DNA of 64,000 nucleotides from an uncultured Oscillospiraceae bacterium (GCA_947623745.1 CANQHN010000005.1:62001-126000); one strand, 5' to 3'. Positions 16,304 to 25,024 are shown, counted from the stretch's first letter. The notes: generated from the sequence alone by a model not told the origin. Numbers and translations: made by a program.

Positions 16304-17089
16304 ATGGACAAACGCCCCCCTCTGCGCCGCTCCGCCCCGGTGGAGACAGAGAACGACGGCGTCATTGAAGGCCGCAACGCGGTGGTGGAGGCCCTGCGGG
16401 CCGGCGTGACCATCGACAAGATCTATCTGCTGAAGGGCGAGACCGACGCCGTGCTGGGCCATATCGCCTCCACCGCCCGGGAGAAGGGCATCGTGGTGGT
16501 GGACGCCGACCGGCGCAAGCTGGACAACATGAGCCGCACCCACTCCCACCAGGGGGTCATCGCCCTGGCCGCCGTGCGGGAGTATGTGGAGGTGGAGGAC
16601 ATCCTGAACATCGCCCGGGAGCGGGGGGAGGCCCCCCTCATCGTGGTGTGCGACGAGCTCAGCGACCCCCACAACCTGGGGGCGGTCATCCGCACCGCCG
16701 ACGCCGCCGGGGCCCACGGGGTCATCATCCCCAAGCGCCGCTCCGCCGGCCTGACCGCCGTGGTGGCCAAGACCTCCGCCGGCGCGGTGGCCCACGTCCC
16801 GGTGGCCCGGGTGCCCAACCTCCCCACCCTGCTGAAGGACCTGAAAAAACAGGGCATCTGGGTCTTTGGCACCGCCGCCCAGGGGACCACCTCCCTCTAC
16901 CAGGCCGATTTGAAGGGCCCCGCCGCCATCGTCATCGGCAGCGAGGGCAGCGGCATGGGCCGCCTGGTGGAGGAGAACTGCGACTTCACCGTGTCCATCC
17001 CCATGTTTGGGAAGATCAACTCCCTCAACGCATCCGCCGCCGCTGCCGTCCTGCTGTACGAGGCGGTGCGCCAGCGCACCTGCGGCTGA
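16304..17089 (+). CDS. rlmB: 23S rRNA 2'-O-ribose methyltransferase, SpoU/TrmH family (RlmB-like)
   Basis: 261 residues. Substrate-binding domain (about 20-95: EGRNAVVEALRAGVTIDKIYL, HQGVIALAA) and a SPOUT knot domain with the three signatures DELSDPHNLGAVIRTADAAG, VIGSEGSGMGRLVEE and the C-terminal IPMFGKINSLNASAAAAVLLYE. Family members methylate G2251 of 23S rRNA or related sites; a tRNA target cannot be excluded. Start ATG with GGAGG. The next gene begins 25 bp later. Confidence 0.92.
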   Translation: MDKRPPLRRSAPVETENDGVIEGRNAVVEALRAGVTIDKIYLLKGETDAVLGHIASTAREKGIVVVDADRRKLDNMSRTHSHQGVIALAAVREYVEVEDILNIARERGEAPLIVVCDELSDPHNLGAVIRTADAAGAHGVIIPKRRSAGLTAVVAKTSAGAVAHVPVARVPNLPTLLKDLKKQGIWVFGTAAQGTTSLYQADLKGPAAIVIGSEGSGMGRLVEENCDFTVSIPMFGKINSLNASAAAAVLLYEAVRQRTCG

Positions 17090-17114
17090 CCTTTCGATAT
17101 GCTGAGGATCGAGC

Positions 17115-19721
17115 ATGAGCGATAAAGAGAAGAAAAAACCGAATACCTCCGAGGAGCTCATCGACGTCAAGTCCCTGATCCGCGGCGCCGACGGAGGCGG
17201 ATTCACGCTGGAGGACATCCTGTCCGAGTACGGCGTGGACGCCGCCCCCCGGTCCGCCGCGCCGGTCCAGGGGCCCGCGCCGGCGGCGAAGCCTGCCCAA
17301 ACGGCCGCCCCGGTCCGAGATAGCGCTCCGGCCTTCCCGGCCGGCGCGCCGGCCGCCGACCTGCCATGGCCCGAGGCGAGGCCCAAGCCGAAATACACCG
17401 GCAACGTGGTCTCCTTCCCCGGCGGCGGGGCCCGGCGGGAGGAGGAGCCTGAGAGCGCAGAGGAGACGCCGGAGCCCGCTCCGGAGCAGCCCAGACCCGC
17501 TGCCCCGCGCCCCGCGGGGGGGACGGAGAAGTCGAAGGTGTTCCCGGGGGAGCTGGAGGTCACGCCCGGCCCGGCGGCGGCGTCCCGTCAGCGGACGCCG
17601 TCCGCCTATCAGGAGAGCGCCGCGGCGCCCGAGGAGAAGCGGGCCCCCGCCAGGGAGCGGAAGAGCGCGTCCAGGGGGCGCAGGGGCGGCGCGAAGGAGA
17701 GCGGACCAAGCCCACAAGTGTCCCGCACTGTAAAAAGAGAGAAAAGGGCCGCCTCCGGGACCATGACGGCGTTCCCCGGGGACATGGACGGCCTCTCCCG
17801 TCAAAAACCGAGACCGGAGCCCATCCAGGCGGAGACCCGGGAGGCGGAGGACCCGGACAAGGTCATCGACTTCCCGGAGCAGAAGCCGCCCCGGGACGGC
17901 CTGTTCCAGAAGATCAAGGAGAAGGCGGACGACTACGCCGACCAGATGTTCCAGGAGTCGGAGCAGATGGACATGGAGGAGATCCGCCGCCGGGAGCGGC
18001 TGATCCCCGGCACGGACGAGGAGGACACCGACGACATCCGCTACGTCCGCCGCCCCCGCCGGGAGGACCCGCCCCAGCCCGACCTGCCCCCCCAGGAGCT
18101 GGCCCGGACGTATGCGTCGGGGCTGGGCGGCCTGCGCCTGCGCACCCTGGCGGTGATCCTGCTGACGGCGTTCGAGGTGCTCATGGCCATGCTGCCCGCG
18201 CTGGGCTTTGTGTGGCGCGGCCCCATGAACAGCTACCGCCTCCAGGTCCTGGTGTGCGCCGGGCCGCTGGTGCTGGGGATGCTGCTGGGCAGCGACGTGC
18301 TGGCCCAGGGCATCATCCGGACAACCCAGATGAAATTCGGCATGGACAGCCTGACGGTCCTGTCCTGCTGCTTCACCCTGATCGACGCGCTGACCCTGGC
18401 GGCCAGCCAGAACCGGAGCGGACAGCTGCCCTACTGCGGGGCGGCGCTGGCCTCCCTGGCGCTGACCATGCACGGGGAGTACCACAAGCGCTGTGCCCTG
18501 CGGCTGAGCTGCCGCACCGCCTCCACCTCCGCCGAGCCCTTCCGGGTCACCCTGGACGAGGGGAAGTGGAACGGCAAGGACACCTACGCCAAGTGGGTGG
18601 GCACCAGCGAGAGCTTCGGCAGCCAGATCCAGGAGGACGACGGCGCCCAGCAGATCTACCGGGTGGTGTGCCCGGTGCTGGCTGTCGCCTGTGTGCTGCT
18701 CTCCCTCATCGCCTCGGTGGGGGCGGGGAACGCGGAGCACATCTGGTGGGCCCTGAGCGCCTCCTTCACCGCTTCCAGCGCTCTGGGGGCCGGCATCGCC
18801 TATGGCCGCCCCTTCCATAAGATCGCCCGCCGTCTGGCCCAGGGCGGCTCGGCCCTGGCCGGCTGGCCGGGAGTGGTCAACTCCCGCCGGGGCAGCCGGG
18901 TGCTGCTCACCGACGGCGACCTGTTCCCCACCGGCTGTGTCACCATGACCCGGGTGGAGATCTTCGGGGAGTTTCCCCTGGAGCGGGTCACCGCCTATGC
19001 CGCCACCCTCATCCGGGACTCGGGCAGCGGCCTGGAGAAGCCCTTCCGGGACATGCTGCGCTCCCAAGGGGGCCTGTACCGCACCGCCGAGGGCCTGACC
19101 TGCTACGAGGGAGGCGGCCTGTCCGGCGTGATCCGGGGGGAGCGGGTGCTGGTGGGCTCCGCCTCCTTCATGACCCTGATGGACATCCACCTGCCCCCGG
19201 GGATGAACGTGAAAAACGCGGTGTTCTGCGCCATCGACGGGGAGCTGGCGGGGATTTTCGCCCTGAACTACGCCCTGCCCGACGCGGTGTTCCCCTCCCT
19301 GGAGGCCCTGCTCCACGAGCGGGTGGTCCCGGTGCTGGCCACCCGGGACTTCAATATCATCCCGGCCATGCTCCACCAGCGGTTCCGCCTGGCCTCGGAT
19401 AAGATGGACTTCCCCACTGTCCAGCGCCGCCGGGAGCTTTCCGACCCGGGCCAGAGCCACAACCCGGTGCTCACCGCGCTGCTGTGCCGGGAGGGGCTGC
19501 TGCCCTTCGCCGAGACGGTGGTGGGGGCGCGGCGGCTGCGCCGCTGCACCCAGCTGGGGGCGGTGCTCTGCTGCGTCAGCGCGGCGCTGGGGATCATGGT
19601 GAGCGCCTACCTGGTCTCGGTGGAGGCGTTCGTGTCCCTGTCCCCGCTAAACCTGCTGGTCTACATGTTCATGTGGCTGCTGCCCGTCTGGTTCCTCACC
19701 GACTGGGCGCCGCGGTATTGA
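17115..19721 (+). CDS. Degenerate P1B-type ATPase-like membrane protein with long disordered N-terminus
   Basis: 868 residues. Residues 1-330 are low-complexity (Pro/Ala/Glu/Arg). From about 340 the layout follows heavy-metal P-type ATPases: two pairs of membrane helices, a short cytoplasmic insert, two more helices, a cytoplasmic block and a final helix pair. The block ASSALGAGIAYGRPFHKIARRL matches the position of the family's CPC-containing helix but has no cysteine, and VLLTDGDLFPTG (596-607) occupies the place of DKTGTLTxG without the phosphorylated Asp. RVLVGSASFM resembles the nucleotide-domain end. The TGES and GDGxND motifs are missing. It is probably a pseudoenzyme; role unknown. 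It lies 25 bp after rlmB and ends at a strong terminator. Confidence 0.6.
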   Translation: MSDKEKKKPNTSEELIDVKSLIRGADGGGFTLEDILSEYGVDAAPRSAAPVQGPAPAAKPAQTAAPVRDSAPAFPAGAPAADLPWPEARPKPKYTGNVVSFPGGGARREEEPESAEETPEPAPEQPRPAAPRPAGGTEKSKVFPGELEVTPGPAAASRQRTPSAYQESAAAPEEKRAPARERKSASRGRRGGAKESGPSPQVSRTVKREKRAASGTMTAFPGDMDGLSRQKPRPEPIQAETREAEDPDKVIDFPEQKPPRDGLFQKIKEKADDYADQMFQESEQMDMEEIRRRERLIPGTDEEDTDDIRYVRRPRREDPPQPDLPPQELARTYASGLGGLRLRTLAVILLTAFEVLMAMLPALGFVWRGPMNSYRLQVLVCAGPLVLGMLLGSDVLAQGIIRTTQMKFGMDSLTVLSCCFTLIDALTLAASQNRSGQLPYCGAALASLALTMHGEYHKRCALRLSCRTASTSAEPFRVTLDEGKWNGKDTYAKWVGTSESFGSQIQEDDGAQQIYRVVCPVLAVACVLLSLIASVGAGNAEHIWWALSASFTASSALGAGIAYGRPFHKIARRLAQGGSALAGWPGVVNSRRGSRVLLTDGDLFPTGCVTMTRVEIFGEFPLERVTAYAATLIRDSGSGLEKPFRDMLRSQGGLYRTAEGLTCYEGGGLSGVIRGERVLVGSASFMTLMDIHLPPGMNVKNAVFCAIDGELAGIFALNYALPDAVFPSLEALLHERVVPVLATRDFNIIPAMLHQRFRLASDKMDFPTVQRRRELSDPGQSHNPVLTALLCREGLLPFAETVVGARRLRRCTQLGAVLCCVSAALGIMVSAYLVSVEAFVSLSPLNLLVYMFMWLLPVWFLTDWAPRY

Positions 19722-19732
19722 GGATACATAGT

Positions 19733-19769
19733 AAAACAGCGGGCCGCCCACCGGGCGGCCCGCTGTTTT
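19733..19769. terminator. Bidirectional terminator
   Basis: 17-bp perfect stem AAAACAGCGGGCCGCCC / GGGCGGCCCGCTGTTTT with loop ACC, between convergent genes. A or T runs on both sides serve both strands. Confidence 0.9.
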
Positions 19770-19777
19770 GGTGCTGT

Positions 19778-20704
19778 TTAAATGTGTTTTTCCAGCCAGG
19801 CGAGCAGGTCGTCCAGCACCTCCTGCCGGTTGATCTCGTTGAACATCTCGTGCCGCCCGCCGGGGTAGAGCTTCATGGTCAAATCCCTGGTGCCCCGCTT
19901 CTGGAAGTAGCCGTACACCTTTTTGACCCCCTCGCCCATGCTCCCCACCGGGTCCTGGCCGCCGGACATGAGGTAGACCGGGGTGTCCGGGTCCATCTGC
20001 CCCAGGGCCCTGGGGCTGGCGATGTACTGCAGCCCCCCCATCATGTCCCGGAACAGGCCGGCGGTGGGCTGGAAGGAGCACAGCGGGTCGGCCAGGTAGG
20101 CGTCCACCGCCCTCTCGTCCCGGCTGATCCAGTCAGCGCTGGTGCGGTTGGGCTTGAACTTCTTGTTGTAGGCCCCCAGGGACAGCTCGCTGACGATGGG
20201 GCTGACCGTCTTATCCCCCTGGAGGCAGCAGATGAGCCCGGCCAGGGCCTTGCCCAGGGCCACCAGGGCCGCCGGCTCCTGCCCGGTGCCGGAGAGCACC
20301 GCGCCGGATACCTCACCGGGGTAGCGGCACAGGTAGGTGCGGGTGAGGAAGGAGCCCATGGAGTGCCCCAGCAGGAAGTAGGGGAGGCCGGGGTACTTCT
20401 CCCCCTGGAGCTGCCGCAGCCGGCGCACGTCCGCCGTCACCAGGGTCCAGCCGTCGTATTTTGCGAACCAGCCGTACTCGCCCTCCCGGGCGGTCTGGCC
20501 GTGGCCCAGGTGGTCCCCGCCGCACACCGCGAACCCGTGGGCGGCCAGGAACCGGGCCACGTGGTCGTACCGGCCGATGTGCTCGGCGATGCCGTGGACG
20601 ATCTGCACCACCGCTTTCGGCTCCCCCTCGGGCAGCCACTCCCGGACAAAGATCTGGTGGACGCCGTCGCTGGAGGGGAAGCGGAAAGAATTTTGATTTT
20701 CCAT
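19778..20704 (-). CDS. Alpha/beta hydrolase, monoacylglycerol lipase / lysophospholipase type
   Basis: 308 residues of the serine aminopeptidase S33 / Hydrolase_4 family. The oxyanion region is VQIVHGIAEHIGRYDHVARFL, the nucleophile elbow is LGHSMGS, the acid lies in YLMSGGQDPVG and the histidine in YPGGRHEMFNEI. Likely hydrolyses lipid esters in the cytoplasm. The ATG has a GGAGGA site and its own TTGACG / TACACT promoter. No signal peptide. Confidence 0.9.
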   Translation of the reverse strand: MENQNSFRFPSSDGVHQIFVREWLPEGEPKAVVQIVHGIAEHIGRYDHVARFLAAHGFAVCGGDHLGHGQTAREGEYGWFAKYDGWTLVTADVRRLRQLQGEKYPGLPYFLLGHSMGSFLTRTYLCRYPGEVSGAVLSGTGQEPAALVALGKALAGLICCLQGDKTVSPIVSELSLGAYNKKFKPNRTSADWISRDERAVDAYLADPLCSFQPTAGLFRDMMGGLQYIASPRALGQMDPDTPVYLMSGGQDPVGSMGEGVKKVYGYFQKRGTRDLTMKLYPGGRHEMFNEINRQEVLDDLLAWLEKHI

Positions 20705-20739
20705 GGCGTATCCTCCTCTTTTGTGTTATAGTACCTTCT

Positions 20740-20767
20740 AGTGTATCACGTTTCCGCGCCCCGTCAA
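20740..20767 (-). promoter_or_regulatory. Promoter of the lipase gene
   Basis: Minus strand: TTGACG, 16 bp, TACACT. Confidence 0.65.
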
Positions 20768-20771
20768 GTGG

Positions 20772-21398
20772 TCACAGCCCCTCCAGCACCCGGCGGATGC
20801 CCTCCATGCGCTCCTGGGCGCGCACGGCCAGCTCCTGACACAGGGAGGCCAGGCAGAAGTCCCGCACCTCCTGGGCGCCCTGTAAGCATTTGGCGCGCAG
20901 GGCCTGCTCGGCGCTGAACCGCTCCCGCAGCGCGTCGGGGAGGGCGGGGAGCGGTCCGGGGGCCCGGTCGGGCCGCCGGTCCCGGCGGCCGGTGAGCAGG
21001 AAGTACACCGCCCCCAGCCGCCGCAGGCACAGCCGCTGGTCGGCGGCCAGGGCCCCCAGCTGCCGGTTGACCTGGCCACGGGCCTGATAGGTCAGGGCCC
21101 GGTAGGTCTGCCAGCCGCACTGGGCGTCGTCCATCAGCTCCTGGAGCAGCTGGGTATAGGTCAGGGAGGACTCCCCCAGGCAGGGCGCGGCGTACTGCGC
21201 CTCCTCCTGTGCTGCCAGGGTCGGGACGCTGGCCTCCCGGTCCGGGGCGGCCCCCTCCGCGCCCTCCGATCGGGCCGGACCCAGGCCGATGGGGCTGGCT
21301 TCCTCGTCCGGCATCACCCGCCGCCACACCCGCTCGAAGGCCTCCCGGTCCGGGGCGGGGACGGGGGCGTCCGACCGGCGCAGTTCCTCAATATCCAT
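20772..21398 (-). CDS. Hypothetical helical protein (possible ferritin-like fold)
   Basis: 208 residues, predicted almost wholly helical after an acidic, disordered first 75 residues. The core (LTYTQLLQELMDDAQCGWQT, QVNRQLGALAADQRLCLRRL, FLLTGRRDRR) has the helix spacing of ferritin-like proteins, but clear ExxH iron ligands are not seen. Start ATG with a perfect AGGAGGG site. A TTTCAA / TAGGAT pair 17 bp apart may be its promoter. Function unknown. Confidence 0.7.
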   Translation of the reverse strand: MDIEELRRSDAPVPAPDREAFERVWRRVMPDEEASPIGLGPARSEGAEGAAPDREASVPTLAAQEEAQYAAPCLGESSLTYTQLLQELMDDAQCGWQTYRALTYQARGQVNRQLGALAADQRLCLRRLGAVYFLLTGRRDRRPDRAPGPLPALPDALRERFSAEQALRAKCLQGAQEVRDFCLASLCQELAVRAQERMEGIRRVLEGL

Positions 21399-21473
21399 AG
21401 CGTTCCCTCCTGTCAAAGCCTTTCCCGCCATCCTATGCGCCCGGCGGCCATTTTGAAACAAAGGAGCTTTTCC

Positions 21474-21914
21474 ATGCCTGAGATCCAACACCGCGACCCC
21501 ATCCCCCGGGTCAACGCCCCCGGCCAGTTCTCCTATGAGAACGGCATTTTCGTCACCCGCGTGGAGCCCGGGCTGGCCCAGGGGGTGCTGAGGGCAGGGC
21601 CCACCAGCATCAACCCCCACGGCCAGGTCCACGGCGGCGCCCTGGCCACCCTGATGGACACCGTGTCCGGCTGCTGCGCCTGCTCCAAGGGGGGCAGCTG
21701 CGTCACCGCCAACTGCTCCATGGAGTTCCTGCGCCCCGGCGTGGGCGGGGACCTCACCTGCACCGCCATCCCCAAGAAGCTGGGGCGCCGCCTGTCAGTG
21801 GTCCAGGCGGAGGTGCGGGATGCAGCCGGAAAAACGATTGCAACCGGAACCTATACATTTTTCATGTATTTTGAAGAAAAATCCCGGAACGGCGGGCAGG
21901 ATTTTGGAAAATGA
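21474..21914 (+). CDS. PaaI-family hotdog thioesterase
   Basis: 146 residues with the hotdog fold: INPHGQVHGGALATLMDTVSG is the active-site helix region (HGG followed by the Asp), and NCSMEFLRPG and the central beta strands follow. Hydrolyses acyl- or aryl-CoA thioesters; substrate unknown. The second ATG (21474) is chosen because it follows AAAGGAG; the first in-frame ATG 39 bp upstream has none. Divergent from the preceding gene. Confidence 0.88.
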   Translation: MPEIQHRDPIPRVNAPGQFSYENGIFVTRVEPGLAQGVLRAGPTSINPHGQVHGGALATLMDTVSGCCACSKGGSCVTANCSMEFLRPGVGGDLTCTAIPKKLGRRLSVVQAEVRDAAGKTIATGTYTFFMYFEEKSRNGGQDFGK

Positions 21915-21915
21915 C

Positions 21916-21944
21916 TTGACAAATCTGAAAGCCCGTGGTAGGAT
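21916..21944 (+). promoter_or_regulatory. Promoter of the lysine riboswitch / nhaC transcript
   Basis: Perfect TTGACA, 17 bp, TAGGAT, ending 19 bp before the riboswitch P1 stem. Confidence 0.85.
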
Positions 21945-21962
21945 ACTTGCAATTCCATATTG

Positions 21963-22130
21963 AATTGGATAGAGGCGCGGCGCTCATGCGTACCGCGGGA
22001 CAAGGCCAGGCAGCCGTCCCGGGGGAGAGGGGGCGCCGCCGAAGGGGCGCCCGGCCTGCCTGGGCGGTCGTCCCTGGGCCGCGGGAGAACATCCCGCGGA
22101 CTGTCACGTGCAGTGGAGCGCTATCCAAAT
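21963..22130 (+). ncRNA. Lysine riboswitch (L box)
   Basis: All the conserved blocks are present in order: P1 5' strand TTGGATAG followed by AGGCGCGG, the internal GGGGGAG and GCCGAAGG blocks, then GACTGTCA, and finally TGGAGCGCTATCC, whose CTATCCAA closes P1. Length about 165 nt is typical. Lysine binding would stabilise P1 and allow the downstream terminator to form, shutting off the transporter. Confidence 0.96.
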
Positions 22131-22156
22131 GCCCGCCCCTCCCGGCGCGGACATTT

Positions 22157-22187
22157 GCCGCGGTACGTTCTGCTGCCGCGGCTTTTT
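22157..22187 (+). terminator. Expression-platform terminator of the lysine riboswitch
   Basis: GCCGCGG / CCGCGGC stem with a 12-nt loop followed by TTTTT, between the aptamer and the coding region. Confidence 0.85.
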
Positions 22188-22240
22188 CGCGCTGAGAGGG
22201 GGCTGTGTGTCCCCCAGTGACAAATGGAGGGAAAGACAAA

Positions 22241-23980
22241 ATGAGACACAGAAAGATCCGATTCTCCCGCGTCCTGCTGGCGGTGATGCTGCTGCTGGCC
22301 ATGGTGACCACGGCCTACGCCGCCGGGGACCCCACCGAGGAGGTGGGCAGCAAGTACATCGAGTGCCCCGACTGCGGCACGCTGACCGTGGTGCTGTCTG
22401 AGGACGGCCAGGCCGTCCCCTGCGAGACCTGCCAGGACTCCGAGTACCCCGGCTACGTCCTGTCCCCCAGCAATTTCTACAACACCGCCTTCGCCCTGCT
22501 GCCCCCGGTCATCGCCATCGCCTTGGCCCTGATCACCAAGGAGGTCTACTCCTCCCTGTTCATCGGCATCCTGGTGGGCGGCCTGCTCTACTCCAACTTC
22601 TCCTTTGAGGGCACCGTCACCCACGCCTTCAGCGACGGCATCGTGGCCTCACTGGCCGACAGCTACAACGTGGGCATCCTGATCTTCCTGGTCATCCTGG
22701 GCACCATGGTGTGCCTGATGAACAAGGCCGGCGGCTCCGCCGCCTTCGGCCGCTGGGCCCAGAAGAACATCAAGAGCCGGGTGGGCGCCCAGCTGGCCAC
22801 CATCGTGCTGGGCTGCCTGATCTTCATCGACGACTACTTCAACTGCCTCACCGTGGGCAGCGTCATGCGGCCTATCACCGACCGGCACCGCGTCTCCCGG
22901 GCCAAGCTGGCCTACCTCATCGACGCCACCGCCGCCCCCATCTGCATCATCGCCCCCATCTCCTCCTGGGCCGCCGCCGTGGCCGGCTTCGCTGAGGACG
23001 GCCAGGGCCTGACCCTGTTCATCCGGGCCATCCCCTACAACTTCTACGCCCTGTTCACCATCGTGATGATGGTGGGCATGGTGCTGATGAAGGTGGAGTT
23101 CGGCTCCATGGCCCACCACGAGCGCAACGCCATTGACAACGGCGACCTGTTCTCCGGCTCCAACCCCTACGCCATGATGGAGGACGAGGTGGACGAGAGC
23201 AGGGGCACTGTGATGGACCTGGTGTTCCCCGTGCTGGTGCTGGTGGTGTGCTGCGTCATCGGCATGATCTACTCCGGCGACTTCTTCTCCGGGGAGAACT
23301 TCGTGGACGCCTTCTCCAACTCCGACGCCTCCGTGGGCCTGATGCTGGGCTCCGCCTTCGGCCTGCTGTTCGCCATCATCTACTACCTGGTCCGCAGGGC
23401 CCTGACCTTCAAGCAGATGATGGAGTCCATCCCCGAGGGCTTCAAGGCCATGGTCCCCGCCATCCTGATCCTCACCTTTGCCTGGTCCCTGAAGGGCATG
23501 ACCGACTCCCTGGGCGCCAAGTACTTCGTGCGTGACTTCGTCAAGGCCAACGCCGAGAACATGGCCATGTTCCTGCCGGTCATCGTGTTCGTCATCGGCT
23601 GCCTGCTGGCCTTCGCCACCGGCACCAGCTGGGGCACCTTCGGCATCCTGATCCCCATCGTGCAGAGCGTGTTCCCCATGGACAACCCCCTGGCCATCAT
23701 CTGCATCTCCGCCTGCATGGCCGGCGCGGTGTGCGGCGACCACTGCTCCCCCATCTCCGACACCACCATCATGGCCTCCGCCGGTGCCCAGTGCGACCAC
23801 GTCAACCACGTGTCCACCCAGCTGCCCTACGCCATCCTGTGCGCGGTGGTGGCGGGCGTGGCCTACATCCTCGCGGGCCTGCTGGCCTCCGCCGGCCTGC
23901 CCGGCCTGATCGCCCTGCCTGTGGGCATCGTGCTGATGATCGGCGTGCTGCTGGTCCTGAAAAACCGTCAGAAGGCGTAA
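22241..23980 (+). CDS. NhaC-family transporter under lysine control (predicted lysine uptake)
   Basis: 579 residues. An N-terminal signal-like helix (to about TTAYAA) is followed by an exported stretch with two Cys pairs (ECPDCG and CETCQ, a zinc-knuckle spacing) and then some 11 membrane helices of the NhaC antiporter family (FIDDYFNCLTVGSVMRP, APICIIAPISSWAAAV, GTSWGTFGILIPI, CGDHCSPISDTT). NhaC-like proteins behind lysine riboswitches have been predicted to be lysine transporters (LysW), so lysine rather than Na+/H+ is the likely substrate. Start ATG with TGGAGGG. A terminator follows. Confidence 0.9.
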   Translation: MRHRKIRFSRVLLAVMLLLAMVTTAYAAGDPTEEVGSKYIECPDCGTLTVVLSEDGQAVPCETCQDSEYPGYVLSPSNFYNTAFALLPPVIAIALALITKEVYSSLFIGILVGGLLYSNFSFEGTVTHAFSDGIVASLADSYNVGILIFLVILGTMVCLMNKAGGSAAFGRWAQKNIKSRVGAQLATIVLGCLIFIDDYFNCLTVGSVMRPITDRHRVSRAKLAYLIDATAAPICIIAPISSWAAAVAGFAEDGQGLTLFIRAIPYNFYALFTIVMMVGMVLMKVEFGSMAHHERNAIDNGDLFSGSNPYAMMEDEVDESRGTVMDLVFPVLVLVVCCVIGMIYSGDFFSGENFVDAFSNSDASVGLMLGSAFGLLFAIIYYLVRRALTFKQMMESIPEGFKAMVPAILILTFAWSLKGMTDSLGAKYFVRDFVKANAENMAMFLPVIVFVIGCLLAFATGTSWGTFGILIPIVQSVFPMDNPLAIICISACMAGAVCGDHCSPISDTTIMASAGAQCDHVNHVSTQLPYAILCAVVAGVAYILAGLLASAGLPGLIALPVGIVLMIGVLLVLKNRQKA

Positions 23981-23990
23981 CAAATCCAAG

Positions 23991-24030
23991 TAAAAAGCCG
24001 GCCCTCCGCAGCGCGGAGGGCCGGCTTTTT
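23991..24030. terminator. Bidirectional terminator
   Basis: 18-bp stem AAAAAGCCGGCCCTCCGC / GCGGAGGGCCGGCTTTTT with loop AGC, between convergent genes. Confidence 0.9.
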
Positions 24031-24043
24031 AAATGGTGTCAGG

Positions 24044-24172
24044 TCACGATTCCTCTTCCTGCTGGGCCTTCTCCTGGAGGACCTGGATGGCGTAGTCCAC
24101 GGCGGGGAGGGCCTTCGCGGCGCAGTACTGGCGGATGGCGTCCAGTTCCTTGATGGCTTCCTGTGTAGTCAT
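24044..24172 (-). CDS. Small hypothetical protein, 42 residues
   Basis: Encodes MTTQEAIKELDAIRQYCAAK and continues as one amphipathic, acidic helix to EEES. It has an AAGGAG site 10 bp before the ATG and is followed at once by the shared terminator, which supports translation. No family recognised. It begins 82 bp downstream of the preceding minus-strand gene and may share its transcript. Confidence 0.6.
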   Translation of the reverse strand: MTTQEAIKELDAIRQYCAAKALPAVDYAIQVLQEKAQQEEES

Positions 24173-24254
24173 GTTATCCACGCTCCTTTTTCCTTGCTTT
24201 ATAGTACAATACTACCACAAAAAAGAAGAAAACGCAATAGGTTTTTAGAGATAT

Positions 24255-24677
24255 TCACCCCTGGAAGGTGTCGCTGTCGATGAGGATGTTGTCGGTGCCG
24301 TGCTCGTCGAACTCGTTGATATAGGCCTCGATGCGGCTGGTGAGCTCGGCGTAGTTGCTCTCGTCGATGGGCACGTCGTCCATGTCCCGCCGGGCCAAGT
24401 CCTCGGCCAGGATGTCGAAGAACACGTTGTTCTCATACTCGGCGATGGCCTCGTGGATGCCGCCCTCCACGAACAGCTGGGAGGGGACGACCTCCCCCTC
24501 ATATACCTCGGCCAAGGCGGGCATACCCTCCAGCATGGCCTTGGCGAAAACCAGGCTCTCCACCTCGTCGTAGTCGGCAAAGCGCTCCTCCCCCCGGGTG
24601 GAGTTCAGGATCCAGTTGCCGATATACACCAGGTCCAGCAGGCGCCGGAATTGTTTTTGCGTCAGCTCAAGGTTCAT
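24255..24677 (-). CDS. Hypothetical acidic protein
   Basis: 140 residues, strongly acidic and mostly helical (LTQKQFRRLLDLVYIGNWIL; DYDEVESLVFAKAMLEGMP; FFDILAEDLARRDMDD). No membrane segment, no cysteines and no recognised family. The ATG at 24677 follows AAGGAGG; the frame is open further upstream but without a start signal. It has a consensus promoter about 90 bp upstream. Confidence 0.75.
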   Translation of the reverse strand: MNLELTQKQFRRLLDLVYIGNWILNSTRGEERFADYDEVESLVFAKAMLEGMPALAEVYEGEVVPSQLFVEGGIHEAIAEYENNVFFDILAEDLARRDMDDVPIDESNYAELTSRIEAYINEFDEHGTDNILIDSDTFQG

Positions 24678-24771
24678 AGTGGCAGGACCTCCTTGTGTCC
24701 GAACCGAAAACCAAACATGTGTGTATCTGCCCGCGGGACGGGCCGCCGAAACGGCCTGCTCCGCAGACAAT

Positions 24772-24799
24772 ATTATAGTATATGTGCCGCGTTTGTCAA
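24772..24799 (-). promoter_or_regulatory. Consensus promoter of the acidic hypothetical protein gene
   Basis: Minus strand: perfect TTGACA, 16 bp, perfect TATAAT. Confidence 0.8.
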
Positions 24800-24973
24800 T
24801 CGCTCCCGGCCCGGCCTGTCCAAAAAAAGTGCGCCCCGGCCCCGCCCGCGGGGACAGTTGGAGGGACGGGAAAAGGGGGGAGCGCGCCGCGCTCCGGAGG
24901 GGCCCTCCGCGAAAAAGCCCGGAAATTCGGGGCCCGGCGGCCCTTTTTCCGGAAAAATAAAGGCGTAAAGCCC
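24800..24973. other. Gene-free GC-rich spacer
   Basis: No gene is seen between the divergent promoters. The stretch is GC-rich with short self-complementary segments, such as GGAGCGC-GCC-GCGCTCC at 24879-24895, and no clear regulatory site. Confidence 0.5.
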
Positions 24974-25002
24974 TTGCAATCGGCGCGGCGGTGTGGTATA
25001 GT
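24974..25002 (+). promoter_or_regulatory. Promoter of the rimP-nusA-infB operon
   Basis: TTGCAA, 17 bp, TATAGT, preceded by TGTGG as an extended -10-like element. The same TGTGG-TATAGT block occurs at the rlmB promoter. Confidence 0.75.
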
Positions 25003-25024
25003 AGGGAGGAAGGTAAGGTTGACT

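Noticed and set aside
17025-19460. Long minus-strand open frame opposite the pseudo-P-type ATPase
   Set aside because: Codon-bias shadow with a Gly/His/Arg-rich product, while the plus frame shows clear membrane helices.
22649-23989. Long minus-strand open frame opposite nhaC
   Set aside because: His/Asp/Gly-rich shadow; the plus frame is a well-defined NhaC transporter.
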